DNA from: CAZRGV01 sp964599655
GTDB lineage: Bacteria; Planctomycetota; Planctomycetia; Isosphaerales; Isosphaeraceae
Reading direction: 5' to 3'
NCBI GenBank assembly: GCA_964599655.1
Contig: CAZRGV010000072.1
Span: 1-30,967, forward strand
Length of the DNA: 30,967 bases
The notes beneath the pieces are model-generated. The model searched no databases, was not told where the DNA came from, and was given only the letters and a program-made list of their open reading frames with translations. Position numbers and translations under genes: made by a program. Below are positions 7,493 to 16,235 of this stretch, one piece after another (position 1 is the first letter of the stretch; every line of letters begins with the position of its first letter).

Positions 7493-8958
7493 TTACGCCA
7501 GGAGATCGTTCACCAGCTGGCCATGCACGTCGGTCAGGCGGAAGTCGCGACCCTGCGAGCGATAGGTCAATCGGGTGTGGTCGAGCCCCAGAAGGTGCAA
7601 GATCGTCGCCTGGAGGTCGTGGACATGGACGGCCCCCTCGACAACGTGGAAGCCGATGTTGTCCGTCGCGCCCAGGGTGATCCCGGCCTTGATTCCCCCG
7701 CCGGCCAGCCACATCGTGAAGGCTTGCGGATGGTGGTCGCGTCCCATGCTCCGGCCGAGGTTGGCGTTCGACTCGACCATGGGCGTGCGGCCGAACTCGC
7801 CGCCCCAGACAACCAATGTCTCGTCGAGCAGGCCCCGGCGCTTCAGGTCCTTGATCAAGGCGGCGGCGGCCTGATCGGTCTGCCCGCACTGCCTCTTGAG
7901 CCCGCCCGCGACGTCCGAGTGGTGGTCCCAACCTTCGTGATAGAGGTTGACGAATCGCACGCCCCGCTCGATCAACCGCCGGGCCAGCAGGCAGTTGTTC
8001 GCGAACGACGGCTTGCCCNNNNNNNNNNNNNNNNNNNNNNNNNNNNNNNNNNNNNNNNNNNNNNNNNNNNNNNNNNNNNNNNNNNNNNNATGCGATAGGC
8101 CATCTCGTACTGGGCAATCCGGGTGGTAATCTCCGGATCTCCCACGTCGCCCAGGTGCCGCTCGTTGAGCGATCGGATCAGGTCGATCGAGTCGCGCTGA
8201 AGCCGTTGATCCACGCCCTCGGGGCTGGTGACGTCGAGGATCGGGTCTCCCTTCGAGCGGAATACCACCCCTTGATACGACGAGGGCAAAAACCCGCTCG
8301 ACCAATTGGCCGCCCCACCGCTGATGCCGCTCCCCGACGACAGGACGACGAATCCCGGCAGGTCCGACGACTCGCTCCCCAGCCCGTACGTGACCCACGA
8401 TCCCATGCTCGGCCGGCCAGGAAGTGGCGACCCCGTGTTGACAAAGATCTGGGCGGGCGCATGATTGAACTGGTCGGTGTGCATCGACTTGACGATGGCG
8501 ATGTCGTCGACGACCTCCGCCAGGTGTGGCAGCATTTCCGAAAGCTCGGCGCCGCACTGACCGTATCTCGCGAACCGGTAACGCGCGGACATCAGGCTCG
8601 AATCGGGCCGGATGAACGCGTAACGCTGGTCCATCACGACCTCGGCGGGCACCGGCTTGCCGTCGTACTTTGTCAATTCGGGTTTGTTGTCGAACAGGTC
8701 GAGCTGGCTGGGCGCGCCGGCCATGAACAGGTAGATGACGTGCTTGACCCTGGGCGAAAAATGCGGCGGCTTGGGCGCCAGGGGGTGACTCGGATCAGGT
8801 CCGCTGAACGCCCTGGACGACGACTCCGCAAGCAACGAGGCCAGGGCGATCTTGCCGAGCCCCACGCCGCAGTCGCGGAAGAAGTGGCGACGGGTGATCG
8901 CCTGGAGCCGGGCCTCAGCCGCCCGTCGCGCTCCGTTCCGGTCGTCACGATGGCTCAT
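7493..8958 (-). CDS. DUF1501 protein, Tat-exported, interrupted by gap
   Basis: This DUF1501 (sulfatase-like fold) protein is usually the partner of PSCyt1/DUF1549/DUF1553 proteins in planctomycetes; its biochemical role is unproven. Its N-terminus ITRRHFFRDCGVGLGKIA is Tat-like. Further on it has KHVIYLFMAGAPSQLDLFD, then the N run after ..QYEMAYR. After the gap it resumes with GKPSFANNCLLARRLIERGVRF, YHEGWDHH, VVWGGEFGRTPM and GRDHHPQAFTMWLAGGG, as expected for the family. The halves are in different frames only because the N count (71) is not a multiple of three; 72 or 75 restores one frame. ATG 8958 is chosen because AAGGAG (8965-8970) lies 6 bases upstream; GTG 8961 is adjacent. It directly follows the PSD1-type gene and is probably translationally coupled to it. 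Confidence 0.9.
8019..8089. other. assembly gap, 71 N
   Basis: This N run lies inside the DUF1501 gene. Flanking codons (AT- before, -G GGC AAG after, minus strand) need a gap length divisible by three. The family spacing between AYR and GKPSFANN is about 25-26 residues, which suggests a true length near 72-75. Confidence 0.9.
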
Positions 8959-8961
8959 CAC

Positions 8962-11900
8962 TCACTCCTTCGTCAGGGTCTCGTCGAGGTTGAGGATCGC
9001 CCTCGAAACGCTGGTCCAGGCCGCCAGCTCCGAGGGATCTTGCCCTTCGGAGGGGGCCCTGTGATCGAGTCCCGCCACCTTGGACGCGTCCAGCTCGCCC
9101 GACCGGAACCGCTCGAGCTGTTCCTTGTGGAAGCTGAGGATCGCCGCAAGTTCGTCCGGTTTGGGTGACCGAGCCACGCAGAGACGGAACGCATGGCGAG
9201 CGCGCTCCTCCTCCGAATTCCCGGCCTCCTCCAGGACACGCCGGGCCATCGCTTGCGACGCCTCGACGAAAACCGCGTCATTGAGCAGGGTTAACGCTTG
9301 CAACGGGGTGTTCGATCGCTCGCGACGCACGCAGACGGTTTCGGAGGTCGGGGCGTCGAACGTGATGAACGCCGCGTAAGGGGCCGTGCGCTTCAGGTAG
9401 GTGTAGAGCCCGCGACGGTAGCGGTCGGGGCCCTCGCTGGTCGGCCAGTCGTTTTGTCCGTAAGCCAGCGCGGTGGCTCCTTCCGGCTGTGGCGGAAAGA
9501 CGCTCGGCCCGCCGATCTTCGGGTTCAAAAGCCCACTGGCCGACAGGGCGATGTCGCGAATCACCTCGGCCTCGACCCGGAACCGAGGACCGCGAGCCAG
9601 CAGCTCGTTCCTCGGGTCGCGAGCCAGCAGCTCGGGCGTGACCCGAGAGCCTTGCCGGTAGGTCGCGCTGGTGACGATCAACCGGTGCATCCGCTTCAGA
9701 CTCCAACCTGTCCGGGGAAACTCGGTCGCCAGCCAGTCAAGCAGCTCGGGATGGGTCGGTCGATCGCCCCTGGTGCCGAAATCCTCGACCGTCCCCACGA
9801 GCCCACGGCCGAAGTAGGCATGCCAGAGCCGGTTCATCACGACGCGACCCACCAGCGGGTTGTCCTCGCTCACCAGCCATCGAGCCAGCGTGAGCCGGTT
9901 GCGGGGCGCTCCGTCCGGCAAGGGATGCAGCACCGACGGAACTCCCGGCTCGACGGGATCGGTCGGCTTCAGGAACTCACCTCGTTTGTGAATATGTGTG
10001 ATTCTCGCATGCGATGGTTCACGTTCTTGCAACACCATCGTCGTCGGATAGGCCGGCATCGATCGTCGAAGGGCCTCGATCTGTTCATGCGATTTCTTGA
10101 GCTCCGGCGCGACCGACAACAGGTAATACCGCTTGAGCGTCTCCGACTGCTCGGACGTCCGTTCGGCGGCGGGCACGAGCAGAAGTCGCTCGATCTCGTC
10201 GGGCACGCCCGATGCCTTCACGGGCAGCGGGTCGGTCGTCACCGAGAGCCGGAACCGGCCGATCGTCATCTGATGGATGCCGAACTGGTGCAACGTCAGG
10301 TGGAGCTTTGACGGCCGGCCGTCGCCGACGGCTTCCGCGAACTCGAAGACCGCCGCGTGCGGCTTGCCGATGCCTCCCTTGACCGTCCAGCCGCTATCGG
10401 GCACGCCGTCAATGGCCAGCGATGCCGGGCGATTGGGTTCCGAGTAATCCTGGCTGGCATTCTGGATCTTGATCCGTTCCTCGGCCTTGGGATCGGCGTC
10501 GGGCGCGATTCGCGCGTCCACTTCGGTCAGAATGAAGTCGCCGACCGAGAACAAAGGGGCACGTCCCGGACCGCCGTCGGGCAGGCTCTCATGAGGCAAG
10601 ACTTCGAGACGAAAGGCCGTGATTCCCTTCCGATCGGTCGGCAGCTCGACCTCGTAGACGTCGTTGTTCGGCTTGTCGCCGTGAACCAGCACCGATTGAT
10701 CGTCGAGCACGGTCATGGTGGCGTGCTTCTTCGAGACCAGCCGAGTCGGTGTCAACGTTTCCCAACGCACGGGGCGAATCGAGGATTCCCACGCCGCCAA
10801 CTTCGAGGCCAGGTGGCGGCGCCGTCGCTCGGCGATCGGCTCGGAGGGGTCGGGCTTCGAGGTCGTCGCGGTTCGTGCCGAGATGCGGAAACGGCCCAGT
10901 GTGTGGGTCCCACCGTATTGCTGGTCGAGCCGGACGATCAGGCGCGTGCCGCCTTCGAGGCCGAGAGGCCTCTTGAGCGGGAATGTCGCGGTTCGATTCT
11001 TGTTCAGGTGTCCCGACCCATCATCAATGGCCCAGCCGGTTTTCGGGTTGCCATCGAGGGCGTTCCGAACCTCAAAGCCGGTTTGAGAGAAATCGGCGGC
11101 CGCTCCGGTCAGCTCGATCGCTTCGGCCGGTTCGGTCTTGCCACGAGGCGAGGCGGAGACCGCGATCTCGGTGAGGACGAAGTTCCCGTGCGGCGTGCGG
11201 CCCGGTCCGGTGTTCGGAAGCGAAGGGTCGGTCAGCGCTTCGAGGCGGATGGCCTCGATGCCCGTCAGGTCGGTGTCGAAGGCTAATGTGTACGAGTCGG
11301 TCGCCGTGGATGGGCCGGAGACCAGGAGCGAGCCGTCCGGCTGACTCGACAGGATTGCCCCGCCGCTGGAGGTTGCCTCGACGGGTTTCAGGACGTGCCA
11401 GTTCTCCAAGGAATCCTCGGCCGGGAACTGGTTTTCGAGGTCGGCTTCGAGCCGGGCGATCCTCGAGGCGATTTCCGCGCGCTTCGAAGCGATCGCGGGG
11501 TCGGGGAGCTCGATATCGGGTTCGTCGGCGTTGTTGAGGAAGGCGAAGAACTGATAATATTCGCGCTGGGTGATTGGATCGAACTTGTGACTGTGGCACT
11601 GGGCGCACTGGATGGTCAGGCCGAGCCAGACCGCTCCCGTGGTGGCCACGCGGTCGACCACCGAGGCGAAGCGGAACTCCTCAACGTCGATTCCGCCCTC
11701 CTCATTGATCATCGTGTTGCGGTGGAAGCCCGTGGCGACCTTCTGGGACACGCCGGCGTCCGGCAGGAGATCGCCGGCGATCTGCTCGATCGTGAACCGG
11801 TCGAAGGGCATGTCGTCGTTCAGGGCCTGAATCACCCAGTCGCGATAGGGCCAGATCGATCGAGGGCGGTCCTTCTCATAGCCATTGGTGTCGGCGTACC

Positions 11901-12681
11901 GGGCGCGATCGAGCCAGCGACGCCCCCAGCGCTCGCCGTAATGCGGAGAGGCCAGCAGCCGGTCGACGACGGTCTCGTACGCGTCGGACGAGGGATCATT
12001 CACGAACGCATCGACCTCTTGAACCGTCGGCGGCAGCCCGATGAGGTCGAGGTAGAGCCGTCGGATCAAGGTCGCGCGATCGGCCTCGGGCGAGGGGTGA
12101 AGCCCCTCGTTTTCCAGCCTCGCGAGGATGAACCGATCGATCGGGTTTCGGGGCCAGGCCGTATTCTTGACCTCGGGCAAGTCGGGACGGACGGGTTTCT
12201 GAAAGGCCCAGTGCTCGCTCTTTGTTCGGGAGGCGACGGCGGCTTCGGGCCAGTTCGCACCCTGGTCGATCCAGGCGCGGATCAGGCCGATCTGCTCGGC
12301 CGAGAGCCGCTCCCCCTTCGGCGGCATGACCGAAGCCGGGTCGAGTCCGGCGACCTTCTCGATCAGGAGGCTTTCCCCGCTCTTGCCCGCCTCGAAGGCG
12401 GGCCCGGAGTCGCCGCCGGCCAGGGCGTCCGGCCTGTGATCGAGCCGCAGGCCGCCTCGGCGCTTCTGGCCGTCGTGACACGTGAGGCAATACCGGGCGA
12501 AAAGGGGCTGGATGTCTCGCTCGAAGTCGACCGGCCGCGTGGCGGGCGGCGGAAGCTCGTCGTCACCGGACGCGGGCGAGGGGCCAGCGGCCAACAGCCC
12601 GAGCAGGGCCATGAGCGCCAGGTAGGGCCAGCACGCGTCGTGGTCCAGGGTTCTCGCCGGTTCCCGTCGTTTCCCTGTCAT
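8962..12681 (-). CDS. PSCyt1-DUF1549-DUF1553 cytochrome protein
   Basis: This exported planctomycete-type protein has 1239 residues. A signal-like hydrophobic segment lies at about 18-38. The PSCyt1 domain has a haem c motif CLTCH (65-69) with a probable Met ligand in VMPPKGERL (near 119). DUF1549 follows from about 175 to 400 and contains CAQCH (359-363). DUF1553 covers about 925-1190, with RNRLTLARWLVSEDNPLVGRV and NTPLQALTLLNDAVFVEASQ-type segments. Between them lie two copies of a ~175-residue module (428-604 and 639-814), which makes the protein longer than usual relatives. It overlaps nothing, but its stop is followed at once by the DUF1501 start, the usual partner. The function of the pair is not established; a role in extracellular polymer degradation is often suggested. 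The start has GAGGGG upstream. Confidence 0.93.
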   Translation of the reverse strand: MTGKRREPARTLDHDACWPYLALMALLGLLAAGPSPASGDDELPPPATRPVDFERDIQPLFARYCLTCHDGQKRRGGLRLDHRPDALAGGDSGPAFEAGKSGESLLIEKVAGLDPASVMPPKGERLSAEQIGLIRAWIDQGANWPEAAVASRTKSEHWAFQKPVRPDLPEVKNTAWPRNPIDRFILARLENEGLHPSPEADRATLIRRLYLDLIGLPPTVQEVDAFVNDPSSDAYETVVDRLLASPHYGERWGRRWLDRARYADTNGYEKDRPRSIWPYRDWVIQALNDDMPFDRFTIEQIAGDLLPDAGVSQKVATGFHRNTMINEEGGIDVEEFRFASVVDRVATTGAVWLGLTIQCAQCHSHKFDPITQREYYQFFAFLNNADEPDIELPDPAIASKRAEIASRIARLEADLENQFPAEDSLENWHVLKPVEATSSGGAILSSQPDGSLLVSGPSTATDSYTLAFDTDLTGIEAIRLEALTDPSLPNTGPGRTPHGNFVLTEIAVSASPRGKTEPAEAIELTGAAADFSQTGFEVRNALDGNPKTGWAIDDGSGHLNKNRTATFPLKRPLGLEGGTRLIVRLDQQYGGTHTLGRFRISARTATTSKPDPSEPIAERRRRHLASKLAAWESSIRPVRWETLTPTRLVSKKHATMTVLDDQSVLVHGDKPNNDVYEVELPTDRKGITAFRLEVLPHESLPDGGPGRAPLFSVGDFILTEVDARIAPDADPKAEERIKIQNASQDYSEPNRPASLAIDGVPDSGWTVKGGIGKPHAAVFEFAEAVGDGRPSKLHLTLHQFGIHQMTIGRFRLSVTTDPLPVKASGVPDEIERLLLVPAAERTSEQSETLKRYYLLSVAPELKKSHEQIEALRRSMPAYPTTMVLQEREPSHARITHIHKRGEFLKPTDPVEPGVPSVLHPLPDGAPRNRLTLARWLVSEDNPLVGRVVMNRLWHAYFGRGLVGTVEDFGTRGDRPTHPELLDWLATEFPRTGWSLKRMHRLIVTSATYRQGSRVTPELLARDPRNELLARGPRFRVEAEVIRDIALSASGLLNPKIGGPSVFPPQPEGATALAYGQNDWPTSEGPDRYRRGLYTYLKRTAPYAAFITFDAPTSETVCVRRERSNTPLQALTLLNDAVFVEASQAMARRVLEEAGNSEEERARHAFRLCVARSPKPDELAAILSFHKEQLERFRSGELDASKVAGLDHRAPSEGQDPSELAAWTSVSRAILNLDETLTKE
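10240..10767 (-). repeat. internal module B of the cytochrome protein
   Basis: Residues 639-814. It matches module A with the shared pattern D-x-S-x-LV-x-G, D-x-Y, GI-x-A-x-RLE-x-L, SLP-x2-GPGR, F-x-LTE, A-x-DG, GW and a closing GRFR-S. The fold looks like a beta-sandwich carbohydrate- or galactose-binding-like domain (inference). Confidence 0.7.
10870..11400 (-). repeat. internal module A of the cytochrome protein
   Basis: Residues 428-604. It contains IRLEALTDPSLP, GPGRTPHGNFVLTEI, a FSQ..AxDG..GW segment and GRFRISA, each with a counterpart in module B. Confidence 0.7.
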
Positions 12682-13081
12682 GATCGCCCCTCGAATTCAG
12701 GTCGGCGTGGCCGTGGCGGTGGCCTCGGCGCTGGCCAGAGGGTTTGCCTTCATCCTATCGACGTTCGAGCCGTGCTCACCATGGTTTCGAGTCCTTTCGG
12801 GAGACCCCGCGGCAGGGCCGGAGTCGCTCAGAATCACGGGTTCCGGGTCGGGCAGGGGCCGGGCTTGGCCTTCATCCGGGGCAGGGGTGAAACGGAGCGA
12901 GGCCGGGAAGGATCGACCAATCCATTCTATCCGCGACCGATCGGGACGACCACACCCTGGTTGGCTCGCACTGATGCCGACAGGGCCCTCGGCTCTCGGT
13001 AAAATGGGACGCGGCCGTGTTCCCGAGGCGATGGAGAGGATCGTCGGCTCGGCCCGAGAGTTCTGTTCGAGCCACTGCCTC
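12682..13081. other. divergent intergenic region
   Basis: This 400-base region separates the minus-strand cytochrome protein gene from the plus-strand racemase cluster, so both promoters should lie here. A reading frame continues through it from 12680, but it has no ribosome site or recognisable protein. The only promoter candidate seen is the one at 12977-13005. Confidence 0.5.
12977..13005 (+). promoter_or_regulatory. candidate sigma-70-like promoter of racemase cluster
   Basis: CCGACA (12977-12982), a 17-base spacer and TAAAAT (13000-13005), 76 bases before the racemase start codon. The -10 box matches 5 of 6 consensus bases and the -35 box 4 of 6. Confidence 0.4.
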
Positions 13082-14188
13082 ATGCGCATTGAACGAATCG
13101 ACCTGAAGCTGGTTCGCTTGCCCTTGATCCGGCCGTTTCAGACGAGTTCCAGCCGCAAGGATCAGATCGCGCACATTCTGGTGCGGGTCGTTGCCGATGA
13201 CGTCGTTGGTTGGGGCGAGTGCGCGAGCCCGTCCGACCCGTACTACTGCCCGGAAACGACCGAGACCTGCTGGCATCTTCTCAAGGATTTCCTGGGCCCT
13301 CGCGTGCTGGGGCGAGACTGGGAGCAGATCGGAGAGCTCGTTGGGTTCTACCAACTGGTCAAGGGAAACAACTTCGCGAAGGCCGGGCTGGAAATGGCGT
13401 GCTGGGATGCGATGGCCCGACGCGCCGGCAAGCCGTTGGCCGCGTTGCTCGGCGGCACCTTGCCCGCGATCGCCTCGGGCGTGAGCCTGGGCATCGAGTC
13501 GGACATCGGCCGGTTGCTGGGCTTGATCGAGCAGTATCTTGGCGAGGGTTATCGGCGGATCAAGCTCAAGATCGGGCCTGGGAATGATGTCGAGGTCGTT
13601 CGGCGGGTCCGCGAGCGTTATCCCGACATTCCGCTCCAGGTCGACGCGAATTCCGCCTACACGCTCGACGACGTGGAGACGCTTCAGGCACTCGACGAAT
13701 ATGATCTCTTGCTGATCGAGCAGCCGCTGGCGCATGATGATATTATCGACCACGCGACGCTCCAGGCCCAGCTTCGGACGCCGATCTGCCTCGACGAGAG
13801 CATTCACTCCGCCGATGATGCCCGGAAGGCGATCGCCCTGGGTGCCTGTCGCGTCATCAACATCAAGGTGAGCCGCGTGGGCGGGCTTCGCGAGGCCAAA
13901 CGCATTCACGACCTCTGCCGGTCCCGGAACATTCCGGTCTGGTGCGGCGGAATGCACGAGTTCGGGATCGGCCGCGCCGCGAATGTCGCGATCGCCAGCC
14001 TGCCGGGCTTCACCCTGCCGGGCGACGTCTCCGGCTCCGACAAGTACTATCATGAGGATCTGGTCGAGCCGCCCATCCGGGCCGTCGACGGTCTGGTGCG
14101 AGTGCCGGAAGGGATCGGCCTCGGGCACGAGCCGGTCGAGGAGCGCATCGCCCGTTGGACGATCCGAGAGTTGACCCTTCGGCCCTGA
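13082..14188 (+). CDS. OSBS/N-succinylamino acid racemase family enzyme
   Basis: This 368-residue member of the enolase superfamily belongs to the muconate-lactonising subgroup and the OSBS/NSAR family. Catalytic residues are all visible: Lys161 and Lys163 in IKLKIGPG, metal ligands Asp188 (DANSAY), Glu213 (IEQPL) and Asp238 (DESI), and the opposite-face Lys262 in NIKVSRVGG. Family members make o-succinylbenzoate (MenC) or racemise N-succinylamino acids, and many do both. No menaquinone gene is nearby. Instead an M20 hydrolase and a COG3375-like GNAT follow on the same strand, the arrangement known for the D- to L-amino acid route, so NSAR is the preferred role (inference). The start at 13082 gives the family N-terminus MRIERIDLKLVRLPL; its ribosome site is weak. 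Confidence 0.9.
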   Translation: MRIERIDLKLVRLPLIRPFQTSSSRKDQIAHILVRVVADDVVGWGECASPSDPYYCPETTETCWHLLKDFLGPRVLGRDWEQIGELVGFYQLVKGNNFAKAGLEMACWDAMARRAGKPLAALLGGTLPAIASGVSLGIESDIGRLLGLIEQYLGEGYRRIKLKIGPGNDVEVVRRVRERYPDIPLQVDANSAYTLDDVETLQALDEYDLLLIEQPLAHDDIIDHATLQAQLRTPICLDESIHSADDARKAIALGACRVINIKVSRVGGLREAKRIHDLCRSRNIPVWCGGMHEFGIGRAANVAIASLPGFTLPGDVSGSDKYYHEDLVEPPIRAVDGLVRVPEGIGLGHEPVEERIARWTIRELTLRP

Positions 14189-14206
14189 TGGATCGAGGAA
14201 CCTCTG

Positions 14207-15358
14207 TTGATACCCGTAAGCTCCCTGCGAAACCTGTTGGGGCCGGAACGAGACGCGATGCTCGAATCGCTGTCGGAGCTGGTCCGTCACGAGTCGCCGA
14301 GCCGCGACAAACCCGCGCTCGATGGGCTGGCTCGCCGGCTGGCCGACCGATTCCAACGCCTCGGCGGCGACGTCGAGGTTCTGGCCAATCCGTCCGGCGG
14401 CGATCACGTCCGCGTTCGGTTCGAGGCGTCGGGGGCCGCCGGAGCCGCCGCGCCGGCGCTGGTCCTCTGCCACTTCGACACGGTCTGGCCGGTCGGGACG
14501 CTGGCACGCCTTCCGTTCCGGGTCGAGGACGGCCGAGCGTTCGGGCCTGGCATCTTCGACATGAAGGCCAGCCTCGTGCTTCTCGAATTCGCGATGAAGG
14601 CCATCCAGGAACAGGCGTTTCCCTTGCCACGGCCGGTCGTCGCCCTGCTCACGTCCGACGAGGAAATCGGCAGCCCGACCTCTCGCGCCTTGATCGAGTC
14701 TCGGGCGAAGGGCTGCGCGTATGCCCTGGTCATGGAATCGCCCCTGACGGGCGGACGATTGAAGACCGCGCGCAAGGGGGTCGGGCAGTTCACCGTCACC
14801 ATCGAGGGCCGTCCCGCGCACGCCGGCATCGAGCCCGAGAAGGGGGTCAGCGCGATCCAGGAACTCGCCCATCAGATTCTCAGGATTCACGCCATGGCCG
14901 ATCCCGCCGCCGGCACGACCGTCAACGTCGGCGTCGTGGAAGGGGGAACCACGCCCAACGTCGTCGCCGCAAAGGCTGTGGCCCGCGTGGACGTCCGAGT
15001 GACCAGCGTCGCGGAGGCCGAGCGGGTCGAGGCCGCGATTCGAGGGCTCCAACCCGTGGCTCCCGAGGCCAAAATCTTGGTCGAGGGCGGCTTCAACCGT
15101 CCGCCGATGGAACGTACGAGCGCCATCGCCGCGCTCTTCGAACGAGCCAGGCGGATTGGCCAGTCGCTCGGCCTCGAACTGACCGAGGGGGCGACCGGCG
15201 GCGCCAGCGATGGCAACTTCACCGCGGCGCTCGGTGTGCCGACTCTGGACGGCCTCGGGACTCTGGGTGCCGGCGCGCACGCCGAGAACGAACATATTCT
15301 CATCGACACGCTTCCCGAGCGTGCCGCACTGCTGGCCGCCTTGCTTCTGGAACTCTGA
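14207..15358 (+). CDS. M20 family hydrolase, carboxypeptidase G2-like
   Basis: This 383-residue di-zinc amidohydrolase of family M20 is closest in pattern to carboxypeptidase G2. Metal and catalytic residues are His89 and Asp91 (CHFDTVWP), Asp118 (GPGIFDMKAS), Glu152/Glu153 (SDEEIGS), Glu177, and His358 near the end (AGAHAENEH). The dimerisation domain carries GRPAHAGIEPEKGV. A TTG start at 14207 is chosen because GAGGAA (14195-14200) lies 6 bases upstream and the family normally extends this far. There is no signal peptide, so it is cytoplasmic. It follows the racemase gene by 18 bases. In the proposed pathway it would remove succinate from the N-succinyl-L-amino acid. Other N-acyl amino acids are possible substrates. 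Confidence 0.9.
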   Translation: MIPVSSLRNLLGPERDAMLESLSELVRHESPSRDKPALDGLARRLADRFQRLGGDVEVLANPSGGDHVRVRFEASGAAGAAAPALVLCHFDTVWPVGTLARLPFRVEDGRAFGPGIFDMKASLVLLEFAMKAIQEQAFPLPRPVVALLTSDEEIGSPTSRALIESRAKGCAYALVMESPLTGGRLKTARKGVGQFTVTIEGRPAHAGIEPEKGVSAIQELAHQILRIHAMADPAAGTTVNVGVVEGGTTPNVVAAKAVARVDVRVTSVAEAERVEAAIRGLQPVAPEAKILVEGGFNRPPMERTSAIAALFERARRIGQSLGLELTEGATGGASDGNFTAALGVPTLDGLGTLGAGAHAENEHILIDTLPERAALLAALLLEL

Positions 15359-15384
15359 CCCAACGAACGAAAGTCGTCCCGACC

Positions 15385-16200
15385 ATGTCCGACGAGATCA
15401 CGATCCGCCCCGCCGAATCGGTGGCCGATTACCAGGCCTGCCAGACCGCGCAGCGGCTTGCCTGGGGCATCAACGAAGAAGGCTATGTTGTCCCCGTGGC
15501 CACGATGGTCGGCGCCCAGCTTCACGGAGGACTGGTCCTCGGCGCGTTCCTACCGGACGGCCAGGCGGTCGGCGTTTCCTTCGCCTTCCTCGGCCGGATT
15601 GAGGGCCGACTTTGCCTCTATTCGCAGTTGACCGGCATCATTCCGGGCTACCAGGATCGAGGTCTTGGCACGCGGCTGAAGCTCGCCCAGCGCGACTTTG
15701 CCCTCAAGGAAGGAATCGAATGGATCGCCTGGGCGTTTGACCCGCTTCAGGCCGGCAACGCGCGCTTCAACCTCGACAAGCTTGGCGCGATCTGTCGTCG
15801 TTACGTCGAGAACATGTATGGGCCTCGAACCGACGCGCTCAACGCGGGAACCCCGACCGACCGTCTGATCGCCGAGTGGGCCGTTTCGCCGAGGCCGCGG
15901 CAGGCCCTCTCGAAGGAAGCCGCGGCCCGGTTGCCTCGCGTGGTCGCGTCGGTCGAGCCCGGCGGGCCGCCGACTCTGGACCTGGCGAAGCTCGTTGACG
16001 GCCCGCCGCGGCTGCTGCTGGAAATCCCGGAAGACATCAGCCGGTTACGGGCCCTTGATCGTTCGCGAGCGGATGCCTGGCGGCAAGCCGTCGGGCGGGC
16101 GTTTCTCGCCGCCTTCGACGCCGGCTACCGGGCGACCGGCTTCCTTCGACAGAACGTCGAGGGACAGGTTCGAGCGTCCTACCTCCTCGAGCGAGGCTGA
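15385..16200 (+). CDS. GNAT acyltransferase, COG3375-like
   Basis: This 271-residue protein has an N-terminal GNAT fold. The acyl-CoA-binding motif A is PGYQDRGLGTRLKLAQRDFA (87-106), preceded by the strand LCLYSQLTGI. The following IEWIAWAFDPLQAGNARFNLDKLGA is characteristic of COG3375 proteins. In Geobacillus kaustophilus a GNAT encoded with an NSAR and an M20 hydrolase is the succinyl-CoA:D-amino acid N-succinyltransferase; the same neighbours here suggest the same reaction. The second half (after about 160) is less familiar to me. The gene starts 26 bases after the M20 stop and ends 35 bases before the convergent cheB end. Family call firm, donor and acceptor inferred. Confidence 0.85.
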   Translation: MSDEITIRPAESVADYQACQTAQRLAWGINEEGYVVPVATMVGAQLHGGLVLGAFLPDGQAVGVSFAFLGRIEGRLCLYSQLTGIIPGYQDRGLGTRLKLAQRDFALKEGIEWIAWAFDPLQAGNARFNLDKLGAICRRYVENMYGPRTDALNAGTPTDRLIAEWAVSPRPRQALSKEAAARLPRVVASVEPGGPPTLDLAKLVDGPPRLLLEIPEDISRLRALDRSRADAWRQAVGRAFLAAFDAGYRATGFLRQNVEGQVRASYLLERG

Positions 16201-16235
16201 GCCGTTTCGCCGATCCGGTCCCCGCCCAGACGGCC

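Noticed and set aside
5403..7565. 720-codon open frame on the plus strand
   Set aside because: It is antisense to aspS, whose product has every family motif; the plus frame has no recognisable domain and is a GC-skew shadow.
7493..8958. Frameshifted DUF1501 pseudogene
   Set aside because: The frame change coincides with the N run; family sequence continues cleanly on both sides.
12872..15295. 807-codon open frame on the minus strand
   Set aside because: It lies opposite the racemase and M20 genes, both with full catalytic motifs; no domain is visible in it.
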